A stretch of DNA of 10,685 bases from Klebsiella pneumoniae (GTDB taxonomy: Bacteria > Pseudomonadota > Gammaproteobacteria > Pseudomonadales > Pseudohongiellaceae): the NCBI GenBank assembly GCA_945869725.1, contig CAMBPO010000073.1, positions 1-10,685 of the forward strand, written 5' to 3'. Below are positions 1 to 7,046 of this stretch, piece by piece. The notes under the pieces were generated by a model. The model made no database searches, had not been told where the DNA came from, and worked only from the letters and a program-made list of their open reading frames with translations. A program made the position numbers and the translations under genes. The first letter of the stretch is position 1; each line of letters opens with the position of its first letter.

Positions 1-396
1 CGCGCTTATCTGGTGGGCGACATGATCGATCTGAGCAGTTTTTTATCAGCTGATAACAACACACTCGAGTTCCGGGAACCTGACGGCACTCTGGTGCAAT
101 TGACTCAGGACAATCCGTTTTATCGGGCGCGAATGCCAGGATTTGTGCAACTGGCGCAGACCACGCTGGCGATAAATATTGCAGCAGAGGCAGCCAGTTC
201 TCGACGAGCAGATATCGCCGCCTTAACCGATGCCATTATCAATCCAGAAACTACGCCCATGGTATCGGAGCAGGTTAGAACCGCGCAGTTGATTGCCGAC
301 ATCGAGCAGCCTCAACGTCTGTGGTGGTGGATTGTGCTACTGGTGATGTTGCTACTGATTGTTGAATCGTGGGTGGCTAACCGAACTTTTCGTTAA
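1..396 (+). CDS. BatA-like membrane protein, C-terminal part (5' truncated by window edge)
   Basis: The frame is open to the left edge, so this is the tail of a longer gene; the GTG at 13 is probably internal. About 131 residues are visible. A beta-rich stretch is followed by a segment resembling the 'AxNxxxxES' part of BatA/aerotolerance-type proteins (FVQLAQTTLAINIAAEA). Then comes an amphipathic region and a C-terminal membrane helix starting at a Trp triplet, ending in ESWVANRTFR. That C-terminal layout (Trp-rich edge, hydrophobic helix, E-S/T-x-x-A-N-R) is typical of BatA-domain inner-membrane proteins with a large periplasmic part. Cellular role is poorly known for this family; some members sit beside MoxR ATPases and VWA proteins. 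The gene converges on the RND permease gene. Family assignment is by recognition of the C-terminal pattern only, since the diagnostic N-terminal helices lie outside the window. Confidence 0.6.
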   Translation, partial: RAYLVGDMIDLSSFLSADNNTLEFREPDGTLVQLTQDNPFYRARMPGFVQLAQTTLAINIAAEAASSRRADIAALTDAIINPETTPMVSEQVRTAQLIADIEQPQRLWWWIVLLVMLLLIVESWVANRTFR

Positions 397-438
397 CGTG
401 ACCGTTAGCGCCATCGTTAGCGCAATCATTAGCGGAAA
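391..438. repeat. Four imperfect 12-bp tandem repeats spanning a stop codon
   Basis: Read in the frame of the BatA-like gene, four 12-base units follow each other: CGTTAACGTGAC, CGTTAGCGCCAT, CGTTAGCGCAAT and CATTAGCGGAAA. The first unit contains the last Arg codon and the TAA stop. Each later unit carries an in-frame TAG at the same place. The array abuts the terminator hairpin. It looks like local tandem duplication of the gene's 3' end; a function as back-up stop codons is possible but not shown. Confidence 0.7.
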
Positions 439-482
439 AAGCCGCTGAACTGCGAACTGATGTTCGAGGTTCAGCGGCTTTT
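437..482. terminator. Bidirectional intrinsic terminator between convergent genes
   Basis: A perfect 14-base inverted repeat, AAAAGCCGCTGAAC (437-450) and GTTCAGCGGCTTTT (469-482), gives a GC-rich stem with an A-tract on one side and a T-tract on the other, so it can end transcription from both directions. The 18-base loop contains a second small stem, CGAAC (453-457) with GTTCG (462-466) around TGAT, which makes a stacked, longer hairpin. It lies between the stop of the BatA-like gene (394-396) and the stop of the RND permease (496-498), as expected for a shared terminator. Confidence 0.9.
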
Positions 483-495
483 AGTGATAGCCGTG

Positions 496-3400
496 TTACT
501 TGTTGAATGCAGGCTTTGATCGTTTGAATAAAGAAACAAACGATTGCTGGTACTCGCGCAGCCTGTAAGGCAAAGCCAGTAAAGCTGGTGTCACAATCAA
601 GGTTAAAACCGTTCCAAAGGCTAGTCCGAACACTACCGCATTGGCCAGTTGCATCCACTGAGAGGCAACCGGTCCGCCAAACTCAATTTCCGCGCCGGCC
701 AAATCAATGGATATGCCCAGTGCCAGTGGCAACAGTCCGAATCCGGTGGTGAACGTTGTCAGGAAAACTGGCCGTAATCGCTGCACTCCGGTCTGCACAA
801 TCACATCGCTCAGGCTCCATTCCGGATGGCTCTGACGCAACATATTATAGGTATCGATAAGAATAATATTGTTGTTCACAATAATGCCAGCCAACGCCAC
901 TACTCCCACGCCGGTGAGAATAACGCTGAAGGTCTGGCCGGTGATTAACAGGCCGAGCAATACACCGGTGGTTGACAGCAGTACTGCGGAGAGAATCAGC
1001 AAGGTCTGATAGTAGTTGTTGAACTGGGTTACCAGCACCACTGCCATTAATGCCAGTGCCAGAACAAAGGCAAAGCTCAGGAAAGCCATGGACTCATCCT
1101 GCTCTTCGTTGGCGCCACGGAATCGATAGCTGACGCCAGTTGCCAGCGGATTCACCTGCAACCATTGTTCCAATTCACTGACCTTGTTGTCAGTGAGTAT
1201 GCCGGGTGCCGGATTGGCGCGCACATAAACAACTCGTTCGCTATCAACACGCTGGATGGAGCTCACGCTCGGCAATGGCTCACGGGTGATGAAGCTGCTG
1301 ATGGGTACAAGGCCGCCGGGTGTATTGATGCGGATGTCATCGATCTGCTCGATGCCACGATACTCTTCGGGATAACGCACACGGATCTCGACTTCTTCTT
1401 CACTGTCATCCGGACGATAGTCTCCCATCAGCACACCATTGGTTAGCAACTGAATGGCAGTGCCAATCTCCTGCATACTGGCGCCTGACATGGCTGCTCG
1501 GGCGCGATCAACGGTGATTTCCCATTCAATGCCAGGCACTGGTGTGGTGTCGTCAACGTCGATCAGTCCTTCCATGCCACTTTCCAGATGATTTCTGACC
1601 CGACGTGCCTCCGATATCAAGGTACGCAAGTCTTCACCATAAAACTCCAGTTGCAACTGCTTGCCCACGGGTGGACCTTGTTCAGGTGTCGAAATCTCAG
1701 CACGGATACCTGGTAAGTCAGCTACTGCCTGCCGGTACAAGTTTTCAATATCAAAGCCGTTAACATCACGTTCACGGCGGTCTGTAAACTCCAGGAAAAT
1801 TGTACCCACCAGATCCGGTGCGGCGCCCATACCGCCACCCATGCTGCGGCTGGCGCCCGACTGGGTCACGATGCTTTTATAGTAACCAACGGCCTCGATA
1901 CGATCCTCGACCTGGGTCACGATGTCGCGGATCTCCTCCGGTGAATAGTTGCCGCGCGCAAAGATCTGTACCCGCGTCTGACTTGGGTCAACGCTGGTAA
2001 AGAATTCAAAACCGCGGCCCAGCATAACGTACGCAAATACAATGCTCACCAGTACGCCGGTAGCTCCGAGGAAAACCACTCCCGGATTGCGTATACCAAA
2101 GCGCAGCACGCCCACGTAAGCCCGAATAGGGCCTTTGAAATCGGTGATCAGCGTGTCATCGTTTTTAGAGATGTCGATGCCTTTATGTGCAGTACGACTG
2201 CCGACAAAGGATCCGATCAGCGGTGCAAACAATAGCGCGTACAGCAGCGAACCGATTAACACGGCAAACACCGTTGTAGGCAGGTAGCTCATGAACTCGC
2301 CGGCAACACCTGGCCAGAACAACAAGGGCAGGAACGCTGCCAGTGTGGTCAGTGTCGAGGAAATAATGGGCCAGAACATACGATTGACGGCTTCTTCATA
2401 GGCATCTTCGCGGCTGTAACCCTCGGCCAATTTCCGGTCGGCGTACTCTACGAGCACAATCGCACCATCAATCAGCATGCCTAGCGCCAACAGCAGCCCG
2501 AAGATCACCATAAAGTTATAGGTGTACCCCAGCAGCGAAATGATGATAAAGGCAAAAAAGAAGCAGAAGGGCACTCCCATCGCCACCAGAATACCTGAAC
2601 GCACGCCTACTGCAGCCACCACCACCAGCATGATCAGCGCCATTGCTGACAGCATATTGCCCTGCAGGCTGGAGTTCTGCTCAATCACCAAGGGGATGGT
2701 ATTGTTCAGGTAAGTGATCTCGACGCCCGGAGGAATCTGAGTGCGCAATTCACGCACAATCACGTCGATGTTATCCATGGCCTGGATGAGATTGGCACCT
2801 TTGCGCTTTTGCACGTCAAGAGAGATCGCCTGATCACCGTTGGCATACGCATAACGCTCGGCATCTTTGAAGGTCCGGCGCACATCGGCAACATCACTCA
2901 GTACCACTGCGCCCGAGGCATTAGCGGCGATCGGCAACTGGAACAGATCGTTTGCTGTTTCGATCAACCCTGGCACCTTGATGGCAAAGCTGCCTTCACC
3001 GGTGTTCAGAATGCCGGCGGGAATCAAGCGGTTATTGCTGGTCACTGCCTGCACAATCTGGGCGTTGGTGATGCCGTAGGTTTCCAGTTTGCGCGGGTCG
3101 ATGACCACTTCCAGTAACTCTTCGCGGGCGCCGATCATATCCGCGCTCAGAATTTCCGGAAGATTCTCAATTTCACGTTGCAGGACTCTGGCTATCTGCA
3201 GCTTGGTTCGCTCAGATACACCTTCACCGCCCAGCGCGATCTGCACAACCGGGACGGTTGCGGCGGACACTTCCTGAATGATGGGTTCTTCCGTATTGGC
3301 AGGGAATCTTGCCTGTGCACGGTCTAGTGCTGAGCGTATGTCGTTGAGTGCAAAGTCGGCATTAAAGCTGACATCAAACTCGGTGATGATGGTGGCGCTG

Positions 3401-3660
3401 CTTTCGCTGGAAAAAGAACGGATTTCTGTAATGCCATCCACATTTTTGAGTTCAATTTCCGTGGGTCTGGCCAGCAGGCGCTCGGCATCCTCCGGGGAGA
3501 TGCCCGGGTGGATGATGGTGGTGATGATGATTGGCACCGTGACATCCGGGTTAAGCTCAACCGGGATGGCACGAAAAGATAAAAAGCCTGCCAGGATAAT
3601 GACAGCAAAAATGGTCAGCGTTGTTCTTGCCCTGCTGCGTGCCGCTCTGTAGTAATTCAT
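496..3660 (-). CDS. RND-family efflux permease (AcrB/HAE1-like)
   Basis: Inner-membrane, trimeric-type RND transporter of 1054 residues, the usual length for the family. Start chosen at ATG 3660, which overlaps the adaptor's stop as ATGA; an in-frame TTG four codons earlier is unlikely. It shows TM1 (about 14-30), the porter-domain signature PGISPEDAERLLARPTEIEL (about 52-71), a cluster of helices at about 336-485, a second periplasmic half, and helices at about 858-1032. The TM4 motif is LGMLIDGAIVLVEYADRK: the first relay Asp (AcrB Asp407 position) is present near residue 398, but the second is Gly. In TM10 the relay Lys (AcrB Lys940) is replaced within GIIVNNNIILID (Asn near 929). The Arg of RLRPVF near 963 is kept. 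It differs from canonical HAE1 pumps, and also lacks the usual heavy-metal (CusA) pattern, so the substrate cannot be predicted. It is cotranscribed with the adaptor; no TolC-type outer-membrane gene is present here. A Gly/Met-rich loop (RSMGGGMGAAP, about 605-615) lies in the second periplasmic half. Confidence 0.93.
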   Translation of the reverse strand: MNYYRAARSRARTTLTIFAVIILAGFLSFRAIPVELNPDVTVPIIITTIIHPGISPEDAERLLARPTEIELKNVDGITEIRSFSSESSATIITEFDVSFNADFALNDIRSALDRAQARFPANTEEPIIQEVSAATVPVVQIALGGEGVSERTKLQIARVLQREIENLPEILSADMIGAREELLEVVIDPRKLETYGITNAQIVQAVTSNNRLIPAGILNTGEGSFAIKVPGLIETANDLFQLPIAANASGAVVLSDVADVRRTFKDAERYAYANGDQAISLDVQKRKGANLIQAMDNIDVIVRELRTQIPPGVEITYLNNTIPLVIEQNSSLQGNMLSAMALIMLVVVAAVGVRSGILVAMGVPFCFFFAFIIISLLGYTYNFMVIFGLLLALGMLIDGAIVLVEYADRKLAEGYSREDAYEEAVNRMFWPIISSTLTTLAAFLPLLFWPGVAGEFMSYLPTTVFAVLIGSLLYALLFAPLIGSFVGSRTAHKGIDISKNDDTLITDFKGPIRAYVGVLRFGIRNPGVVFLGATGVLVSIVFAYVMLGRGFEFFTSVDPSQTRVQIFARGNYSPEEIRDIVTQVEDRIEAVGYYKSIVTQSGASRSMGGGMGAAPDLVGTIFLEFTDRRERDVNGFDIENLYRQAVADLPGIRAEISTPEQGPPVGKQLQLEFYGEDLRTLISEARRVRNHLESGMEGLIDVDDTTPVPGIEWEITVDRARAAMSGASMQEIGTAIQLLTNGVLMGDYRPDDSEEEVEIRVRYPEEYRGIEQIDDIRINTPGGLVPISSFITREPLPSVSSIQRVDSERVVYVRANPAPGILTDNKVSELEQWLQVNPLATGVSYRFRGANEEQDESMAFLSFAFVLALALMAVVLVTQFNNYYQTLLILSAVLLSTTGVLLGLLITGQTFSVILTGVGVVALAGIIVNNNIILIDTYNMLRQSHPEWSLSDVIVQTGVQRLRPVFLTTFTTGFGLLPLALGISIDLAGAEIEFGGPVASQWMQLANAVVFGLAFGTVLTLIVTPALLALPYRLREYQQSFVSLFKRSKPAFNK

Positions 3661-4778
3661 AGACGTGACCAATCAGAATTAGTGCGTACGGTCTGGCCCG
3701 GGAACACCAGTTCCTGACCCAGGGTTATCAGCGTTACCTCAGCCGGTAAACCAGTGACCCAGAATCCGGGTGTACCCGCCTGGGTGCTTTCACCAACGAT
3801 GGTAACGGGGTGAAAGGTCACGATGTTGTCGTTGATCGCTTTGACACCTACAACGCCAGCATCATCAAGCGTAATTGCAGAGGGAGGGATCATGGTTGCA
3901 GTGATATTAGATGCCGCCACCATAATTTCGGTACTAATACCTTGGCGAATGGGTTCTTGACCTGAATTAAGCTCGACTTCGATGCGGTAACTGCGTGAAA
4001 CCGCATCAGCAGCGCGTGCAATATAAGTCAGTTTGCCGGAGACCCGCTGCCCGGTCACCAACATGCCTTCGACGGAGTTGCCAGGGATCAGTTTGCTGAC
4101 ATTCTGTTCTGGCACCTGACCGATCAGCAGCATTGGCTGGTCATCGAGCAATGAACCGCACTGGGCACCGACGTTAAGGTAGTCACCGACTTCTACGGCG
4201 CGTGTTTCAAGAATGCCACTGAAAGGCGCGCGCACCTTTGTGCGGTCCAGCGACAATTCAGCGCGTCCAACGGCGGCCGTTGCTGAATCCAGCGCTGATT
4301 TCAGCTGTGCAACAGCCACTTCAGAGACCAGATCACGTTCACGCAGGCCTAGTGAACCTTCGTACTCGAGTCTTGCCTGCAGTTCACGGCTGCGTGCTTC
4401 CTGCAATTCTGCTTCACGGTTATCCACCGCAATTTCGCAAAGTACATCTCCTCGATCGACCCGCGCGCCACGCGCCACGGGCGTGGCGGTCACCCGGCCA
4501 CCGGCTTCTGCGAGGATTTCAACGTGACGGAAAGCTTGGGTAACACCGCGGATATTGACGGTTTCAGTGTAGGTGCTGGCTTGTACCTGACTTACCAGTA
4601 CAGTAAATCCGTCTGCGCCTGCATCCACAGGGCTTCCCGCGGCAACGGCGGTGACGGTTCTGTCTGTTTCAGGCATTGCGTATCTGTCTTCGACAACCAC
4701 GATGTCTTCACGTGGCAGGAACATCCATACAACCAAAAAGATAAACAGGCCGGTTGCGACCCAGTATTGATTTTTCAC
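3657..4778 (-). CDS. RND periplasmic adaptor subunit (membrane fusion protein, AcrA/MdtA type)
   Basis: This 373-residue protein bridges the RND permease and an outer-membrane channel. It has one N-terminal membrane anchor (about 8-21) and no lipobox Cys, so it is anchored by a helix rather than as a lipoprotein. The split lipoyl (barrel-sandwich) domain is seen as EILAEAGGRVTATPVARGARVDRGDVL (about 87-113) and TKVRAPFSGILETRAVEVGDYL (about 180-201). Between them is a short helical hairpin rich in Glu/Arg/Ala (about 117-178). A beta-barrel domain (about 215-290) and a membrane-proximal domain (about 295-365) follow. Start is GTG at 4778, with GGAG at 4789-4792 ten bases upstream. Its TGA overlaps the permease ATG by four bases (ATGA), implying translational coupling. 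A regulatory gap of 356 bases separates it from the upstream response regulator gene. Confidence 0.92.
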   Translation of the reverse strand: MKNQYWVATGLFIFLVVWMFLPREDIVVVEDRYAMPETDRTVTAVAAGSPVDAGADGFTVLVSQVQASTYTETVNIRGVTQAFRHVEILAEAGGRVTATPVARGARVDRGDVLCEIAVDNREAELQEARSRELQARLEYEGSLGLRERDLVSEVAVAQLKSALDSATAAVGRAELSLDRTKVRAPFSGILETRAVEVGDYLNVGAQCGSLLDDQPMLLIGQVPEQNVSKLIPGNSVEGMLVTGQRVSGKLTYIARAADAVSRSYRIEVELNSGQEPIRQGISTEIMVAASNITATMIPPSAITLDDAGVVGVKAINDNIVTFHPVTIVGESTQAGTPGFWVTGLPAEVTLITLGQELVFPGQTVRTNSDWSRL

Positions 4779-4808
4779 TTAAATAAGGCTCCGCTGTAGA
4801 GTGCAGTC

Positions 4809-4823
4809 TTGCAGTTATTGCAA
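4809..4823. promoter_or_regulatory. Small inverted repeat in the pump leader
   Basis: TTGCA (4809-4813) and TGCAA (4819-4823) form a 5-base inverted repeat with a 5-base spacer, upstream of the adaptor GTG. It overlaps the transcription start that would follow from the TATGAT box at 4824-4829. It could be a repressor site, but arms this short occur by chance. Confidence 0.25.
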
Positions 4824-4829
4824 ATCATA
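4824..4829 (-). promoter_or_regulatory. Candidate -10 box for the RND pump operon
   Basis: On the minus strand this reads TATGAT, five of six matches to the sigma-70 -10 consensus. Seventeen bases upstream the sequence is GTATAA (4847-4852), a very poor -35. A start near 4817 would give a leader of about 39 bases. The good -10 and missing -35 would suit an activator-dependent promoter, with the inverted repeat at 4860-4894 centred near -60. Assigned by eye only. Confidence 0.35.
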
Positions 4830-4859
4830 GTCTTAATGGATTTCAGTTATACGAACGAT

Positions 4860-4894
4860 GCGACACTCAGTCCGGATATCGGGTCGAGTGTCGC
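4860..4894. promoter_or_regulatory. Inverted repeat, candidate RegA/PrrA-type operator
   Basis: A perfect 9-base inverted repeat, GCGACACTC (4860-4868) and GAGTGTCGC (4886-4894), is separated by 17 bases that contain a further CCG/CGG dyad (4872-4874 with 4880-4882). No T-run follows on either strand, so it is not a good intrinsic terminator. The outer halves GCGAC and GTCGC fit the GCGNC...GNCGC half-site form described for RegA/PrrA-class regulators, and a gene of that class lies immediately upstream (5683-5135). It is 82-116 bases upstream of the adaptor start codon, a sensible place for an activator or repressor. The half-site gap here (25 bases) is long for that motif, so the regulator identity is an inference. 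Confidence 0.55.
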
Positions 4895-5134
4895 AAATAC
4901 CAAGGGCAGACGAAGGGAAGTTAATTATTTTTGTATGGTTCTGCTTGTCAGCGATCCCTCAGGCTAATCCTTGGCGGGAATCTTGTGCTAATCAATATCG
5001 CGGCTTTATACCATGCGCCTTGCTGGGCGCCTGAGTGCCGAAAGTCATAAAAGCCTTGCATAAATGTTTTATCAATCAAGCCTGTAGCGTTGCATATTAT
5101 TGTGCGTTTGGCTTGTTTTTGGTCAGATTGTGTC
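4895..5134. other. Rest of the intergenic gap between response regulator and pump operon
   Basis: No convincing gene, RNA or terminator is seen here. A weak 5-base stem (GCGCC 5015-5019, GGCGC 5026-5030) lacks a T-run on the minus strand, so no clear terminator follows the response regulator. Read-through into the pump operon therefore cannot be excluded. Confidence 0.5.
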
Positions 5135-5683
5135 TCAGCCGGCCACGGGTTTTTTCTGCAGTTTCCGCTGTAGGGTGCGCCTGTGCATTTTTAACTGGCG
5201 TGCGGTTTCTGAAACATTGCCAACGTTCTCCAGCAGTACCTTCTGTATATGTTCCCATTCCAGTCTGCGAACTGACATTGGCTCCTGAAACTCTGGGTCA
5301 TGCTCATCGTGGTCGGTGTCTTCATCCAGTGCAGCCAGGATTTCATCGATATCCGCGGGTTTGGCGAGGTAATTGTCAGCACCCAGTTTTATGGCTTCGA
5401 CGGCGGTGGCGATGCTGGCATAACCCGTCAGCATCAGGATGCGGGCCGCAGGGTTGCGTGCTCTTAATACAGGGATCAGTTCCAGTGCTGAATGTCCCGC
5501 CAGATTGAGATCCACAATGGCGTAAGCTACCGGTTGGGTGTTGATCATTTCCCGTGCACTGTCGATGTCAGTCGCTAGTGCAACGTTATACCCGCGTCTT
5601 GATAATGCGCGTGAGCTGACACTGGCAAACACTTGATCATCCTCAATAATCAGCAGAGATTTTGCGTTAACTTCTTCGATCAT
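5135..5683 (-). CDS. regA: RegA/PrrA/ActR/RoxR-family redox response regulator
   Basis: This 182-residue cytoplasmic DNA-binding regulator is the partner of the adjoining kinase. The receiver domain (about 9-120) has the acidic pair at Glu14-Asp15, phospho-acceptor Asp58 (IVDLNL), Thr86 (MLTGYASIATAVEAIKLGA) and Lys108 (KPAD). The run from LTGY through IKLGA to YLAKPAD is characteristic of RegA-class proteins. The C-terminal Fis-type helix-turn-helix (about 138-176) has the family pattern RLEWEHIQKVL, then GNVSETARQLKMHRRTLQRKL. The linker (about 120-135) is unusually rich in Asp, Glu and His. ATG at 5683 overlaps the kinase TGA (ATGA); AGGTGA at 5693-5698 is a good ribosome-binding site nine bases upstream. 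Family members control respiratory, photosynthetic or cyanide-resistant oxidase genes in response to redox state. Here the next genes downstream encode an RND pump. The symbol follows the family; prrA, actR and roxR are equivalent names. Confidence 0.88.
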   Translation of the reverse strand: MIEEVNAKSLLIIEDDQVFASVSSRALSRRGYNVALATDIDSAREMINTQPVAYAIVDLNLAGHSALELIPVLRARNPAARILMLTGYASIATAVEAIKLGADNYLAKPADIDEILAALDEDTDHDEHDPEFQEPMSVRRLEWEHIQKVLLENVGNVSETARQLKMHRRTLQRKLQKKPVAG

Positions 5684-7017
5684 GTTTGATGTTCACCTGT
5701 TGGTTTGCCCTCGGTCAGCGGCAAATAAATTCGCGTGAGCGCTCCGGTGCCTGCCACATTAAACATCTCGATACTGCCGCCGTGACGCTGAAGGGTCGAA
5801 TTGGCGAGGAAAATTCCCAGTCCCATACTGCCTTCCCGGGACGAAATAAAGGGCTCACCCATGCTTTCCATCACCTCGGCGGGAATGCCACTACCATCGT
5901 CCTGGACCTTGATCAGTGCCGTGCCTGCCTTTGTATCATCGATACCATAGTGCACAGTGACCAGCGAATTTGCTGCACGAATGGCATTTTCGATGATGTT
6001 GATCAGTGCATGCCTGATGGTAATGTCAGCGGGAATCCAGGTTTCACGACAGTTTTCATCAATGCTGAAATCGATTCGGGCGCGTGGATGGATATTCACA
6101 ATGTAATCGCGCACGGCATCATGCAGAGAACTCATGCGCATGTGGTCATGTTGTTGCTGATCAGCTTTGTGATAAAAGCGGGTGAGTTGATCGAGTGACT
6201 GTTTGCATCTGACCACTTGCTGGCGCAGCAAGTGAATATCCGCCTTGATTGTTGCCTCACGTAACTGATCGTCGGTGAGCCCATCGAGCTCTGATAACAG
6301 GACGGCCATGGTGGATAAGGGTGTCCCCAAAGCATGCGCAGTGCCGGCGGCCAGCGATCCGATGGCTACCAACTGCTCGTTTCGCAATTCATTCTCGCGG
6401 GATTTGGCTAGCGTTAATTCGCGACTGCGAATCGCGGCTGCCATGCGACTGACAAAGGTAGTGATCAACGCCGCGCTGACCACAAAGGTGACCCACATAC
6501 CTACCAGATGTAACTGGAAATTGGGCATGTGTTGGCTGTGTTCATCACTGATAATGCCGTATGCCAAGAACACTGTGTGGATCAGAATAGCCAACAGCGC
6601 AAACAAATGAGCCCACAGGCTGCGTAACAAGGTTGCGCCCACCGCCAGCAGTACCAGCAGATAGGAAATCAGTGGATTGCTGGATCCGCCGGTGTACATC
6701 AGCACAATGCTGGCAAACATAAAGTCCAGTGCCAATTGCGCCACCAACTCACTGTGGCGAATGACGTCTGCATGAGTCACACGCCAGTAGCCAACCAGAA
6801 CCGACAGCACCACACCGGTCAGTACCAATGCAACTGGAATCCAGGGAAGCGCCAGCGGTGAAAACACATTAAACAACAAGGCGCCGGCAACGCTGCTGCC
6901 TGCGACCAGCATGCGCAGCACCAGCAGTCGCTGCAAGCCGATGCGCGGCGCGCTGCGTGAGTCCGCACCACTGTCGGGAAATAGGCTGAACAGTCGTATC
7001 AGAGTGGTTTTCATCAT
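5680..7017 (-). CDS. regB: RegB/PrrB/ActS/RoxS-family redox sensor histidine kinase
   Basis: This is a 445-residue membrane kinase that would phosphorylate the adjoining regulator. About six membrane helices lie between residues 33 and 190. A GGSSNPL motif (110-116) matches the RegB quinone-binding loop GGxxNPF except for the last residue. The H-box SLAAGTAHALGTPLSTMAVL carries phospho-acceptor His228. Cys271, in LLRQQVVRCKQSL, sits where RegB kinases have their redox-active cysteine. The ATPase part shows the N-box (INIIENAIRAA, about 339-349), DDGSGIP (373-379) and GLGIFLA (399-405). Start chosen at ATG 7017 (ATG 7014 also possible): an upstream extension in the same frame would run through the divergent gene and adds nothing family-like. 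No ribosome-binding site is visible. The TGA overlaps the regulator ATG by four bases. Inferred role: sensing quinone pool or oxidation state. Confidence 0.88.
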   Translation of the reverse strand: MMKTTLIRLFSLFPDSGADSRSAPRIGLQRLLVLRMLVAGSSVAGALLFNVFSPLALPWIPVALVLTGVVLSVLVGYWRVTHADVIRHSELVAQLALDFMFASIVLMYTGGSSNPLISYLLVLLAVGATLLRSLWAHLFALLAILIHTVFLAYGIISDEHSQHMPNFQLHLVGMWVTFVVSAALITTFVSRMAAAIRSRELTLAKSRENELRNEQLVAIGSLAAGTAHALGTPLSTMAVLLSELDGLTDDQLREATIKADIHLLRQQVVRCKQSLDQLTRFYHKADQQQHDHMRMSSLHDAVRDYIVNIHPRARIDFSIDENCRETWIPADITIRHALINIIENAIRAANSLVTVHYGIDDTKAGTALIKVQDDGSGIPAEVMESMGEPFISSREGSMGLGIFLANSTLQRHGGSIEMFNVAGTGALTRIYLPLTEGKPTGEHQT

Positions 7018-7024
7018 GTTCTGG

Positions 7025-7030
7025 ATTCTA
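7025..7030 (-). promoter_or_regulatory. Candidate -10 box for the regB-regA operon
   Basis: On the minus strand this reads TAGAAT, five of six matches to TATAAT. Transcription would start at about 7018, directly at the kinase ATG (leaderless). The matching -35 position (7048-7053, TCATCA) is weak. An alternative uses TTGTCA (7058-7063) with ATTATA (7034-7039) at an 18-base spacing, giving a leader of about ten bases. The two cannot be told apart by eye. Confidence 0.35.
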
Positions 7031-7033
7031 CCG

Positions 7034-7039
7034 TATAAT
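7034..7039 (+). promoter_or_regulatory. Consensus -10 box for the methyltransferase-GNAT gene
   Basis: A perfect TATAAT ends eight bases before ATG 7047, so transcription would begin at about 7046-7047, on or next to the start codon. A weak -35, TTCATC (7010-7015), lies 18 bases upstream inside the kinase start. This favours a leaderless mRNA, consistent with the lack of a ribosome-binding site. Confidence 0.45.
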
Positions 7040-7046
7040 GCGCCGC

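Noticed and set aside
3500..3535. GGTGAT/GATGAT trinucleotide-rich stretch
   Set aside because: It encodes the Ile/Thr/His run before the conserved PGISPE motif of the permease, so codon content explains it; it is not a perfect repeat.
3278..3652. A 124-codon plus-strand frame opposite the RND permease start
   Set aside because: Its sequence mirrors the conserved RND N-terminal region in another frame and shows no family of its own.
4860..4894. The 9-base inverted repeat as an intrinsic terminator
   Set aside because: Neither side is followed by a run of T; its position and half sites fit an operator better.
5015..5030. Short hairpin as terminator of the regB-regA operon
   Set aside because: The stem is only five pairs and no T-run follows on the minus strand.
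5686..6198. A 170-codon open frame on the plus strand opposite the RegB-like gene
   Set aside because: It lies wholly antisense to a well-supported kinase gene, shows no recognisable motif and no good ribosome-binding site; it is explained as a shadow frame.
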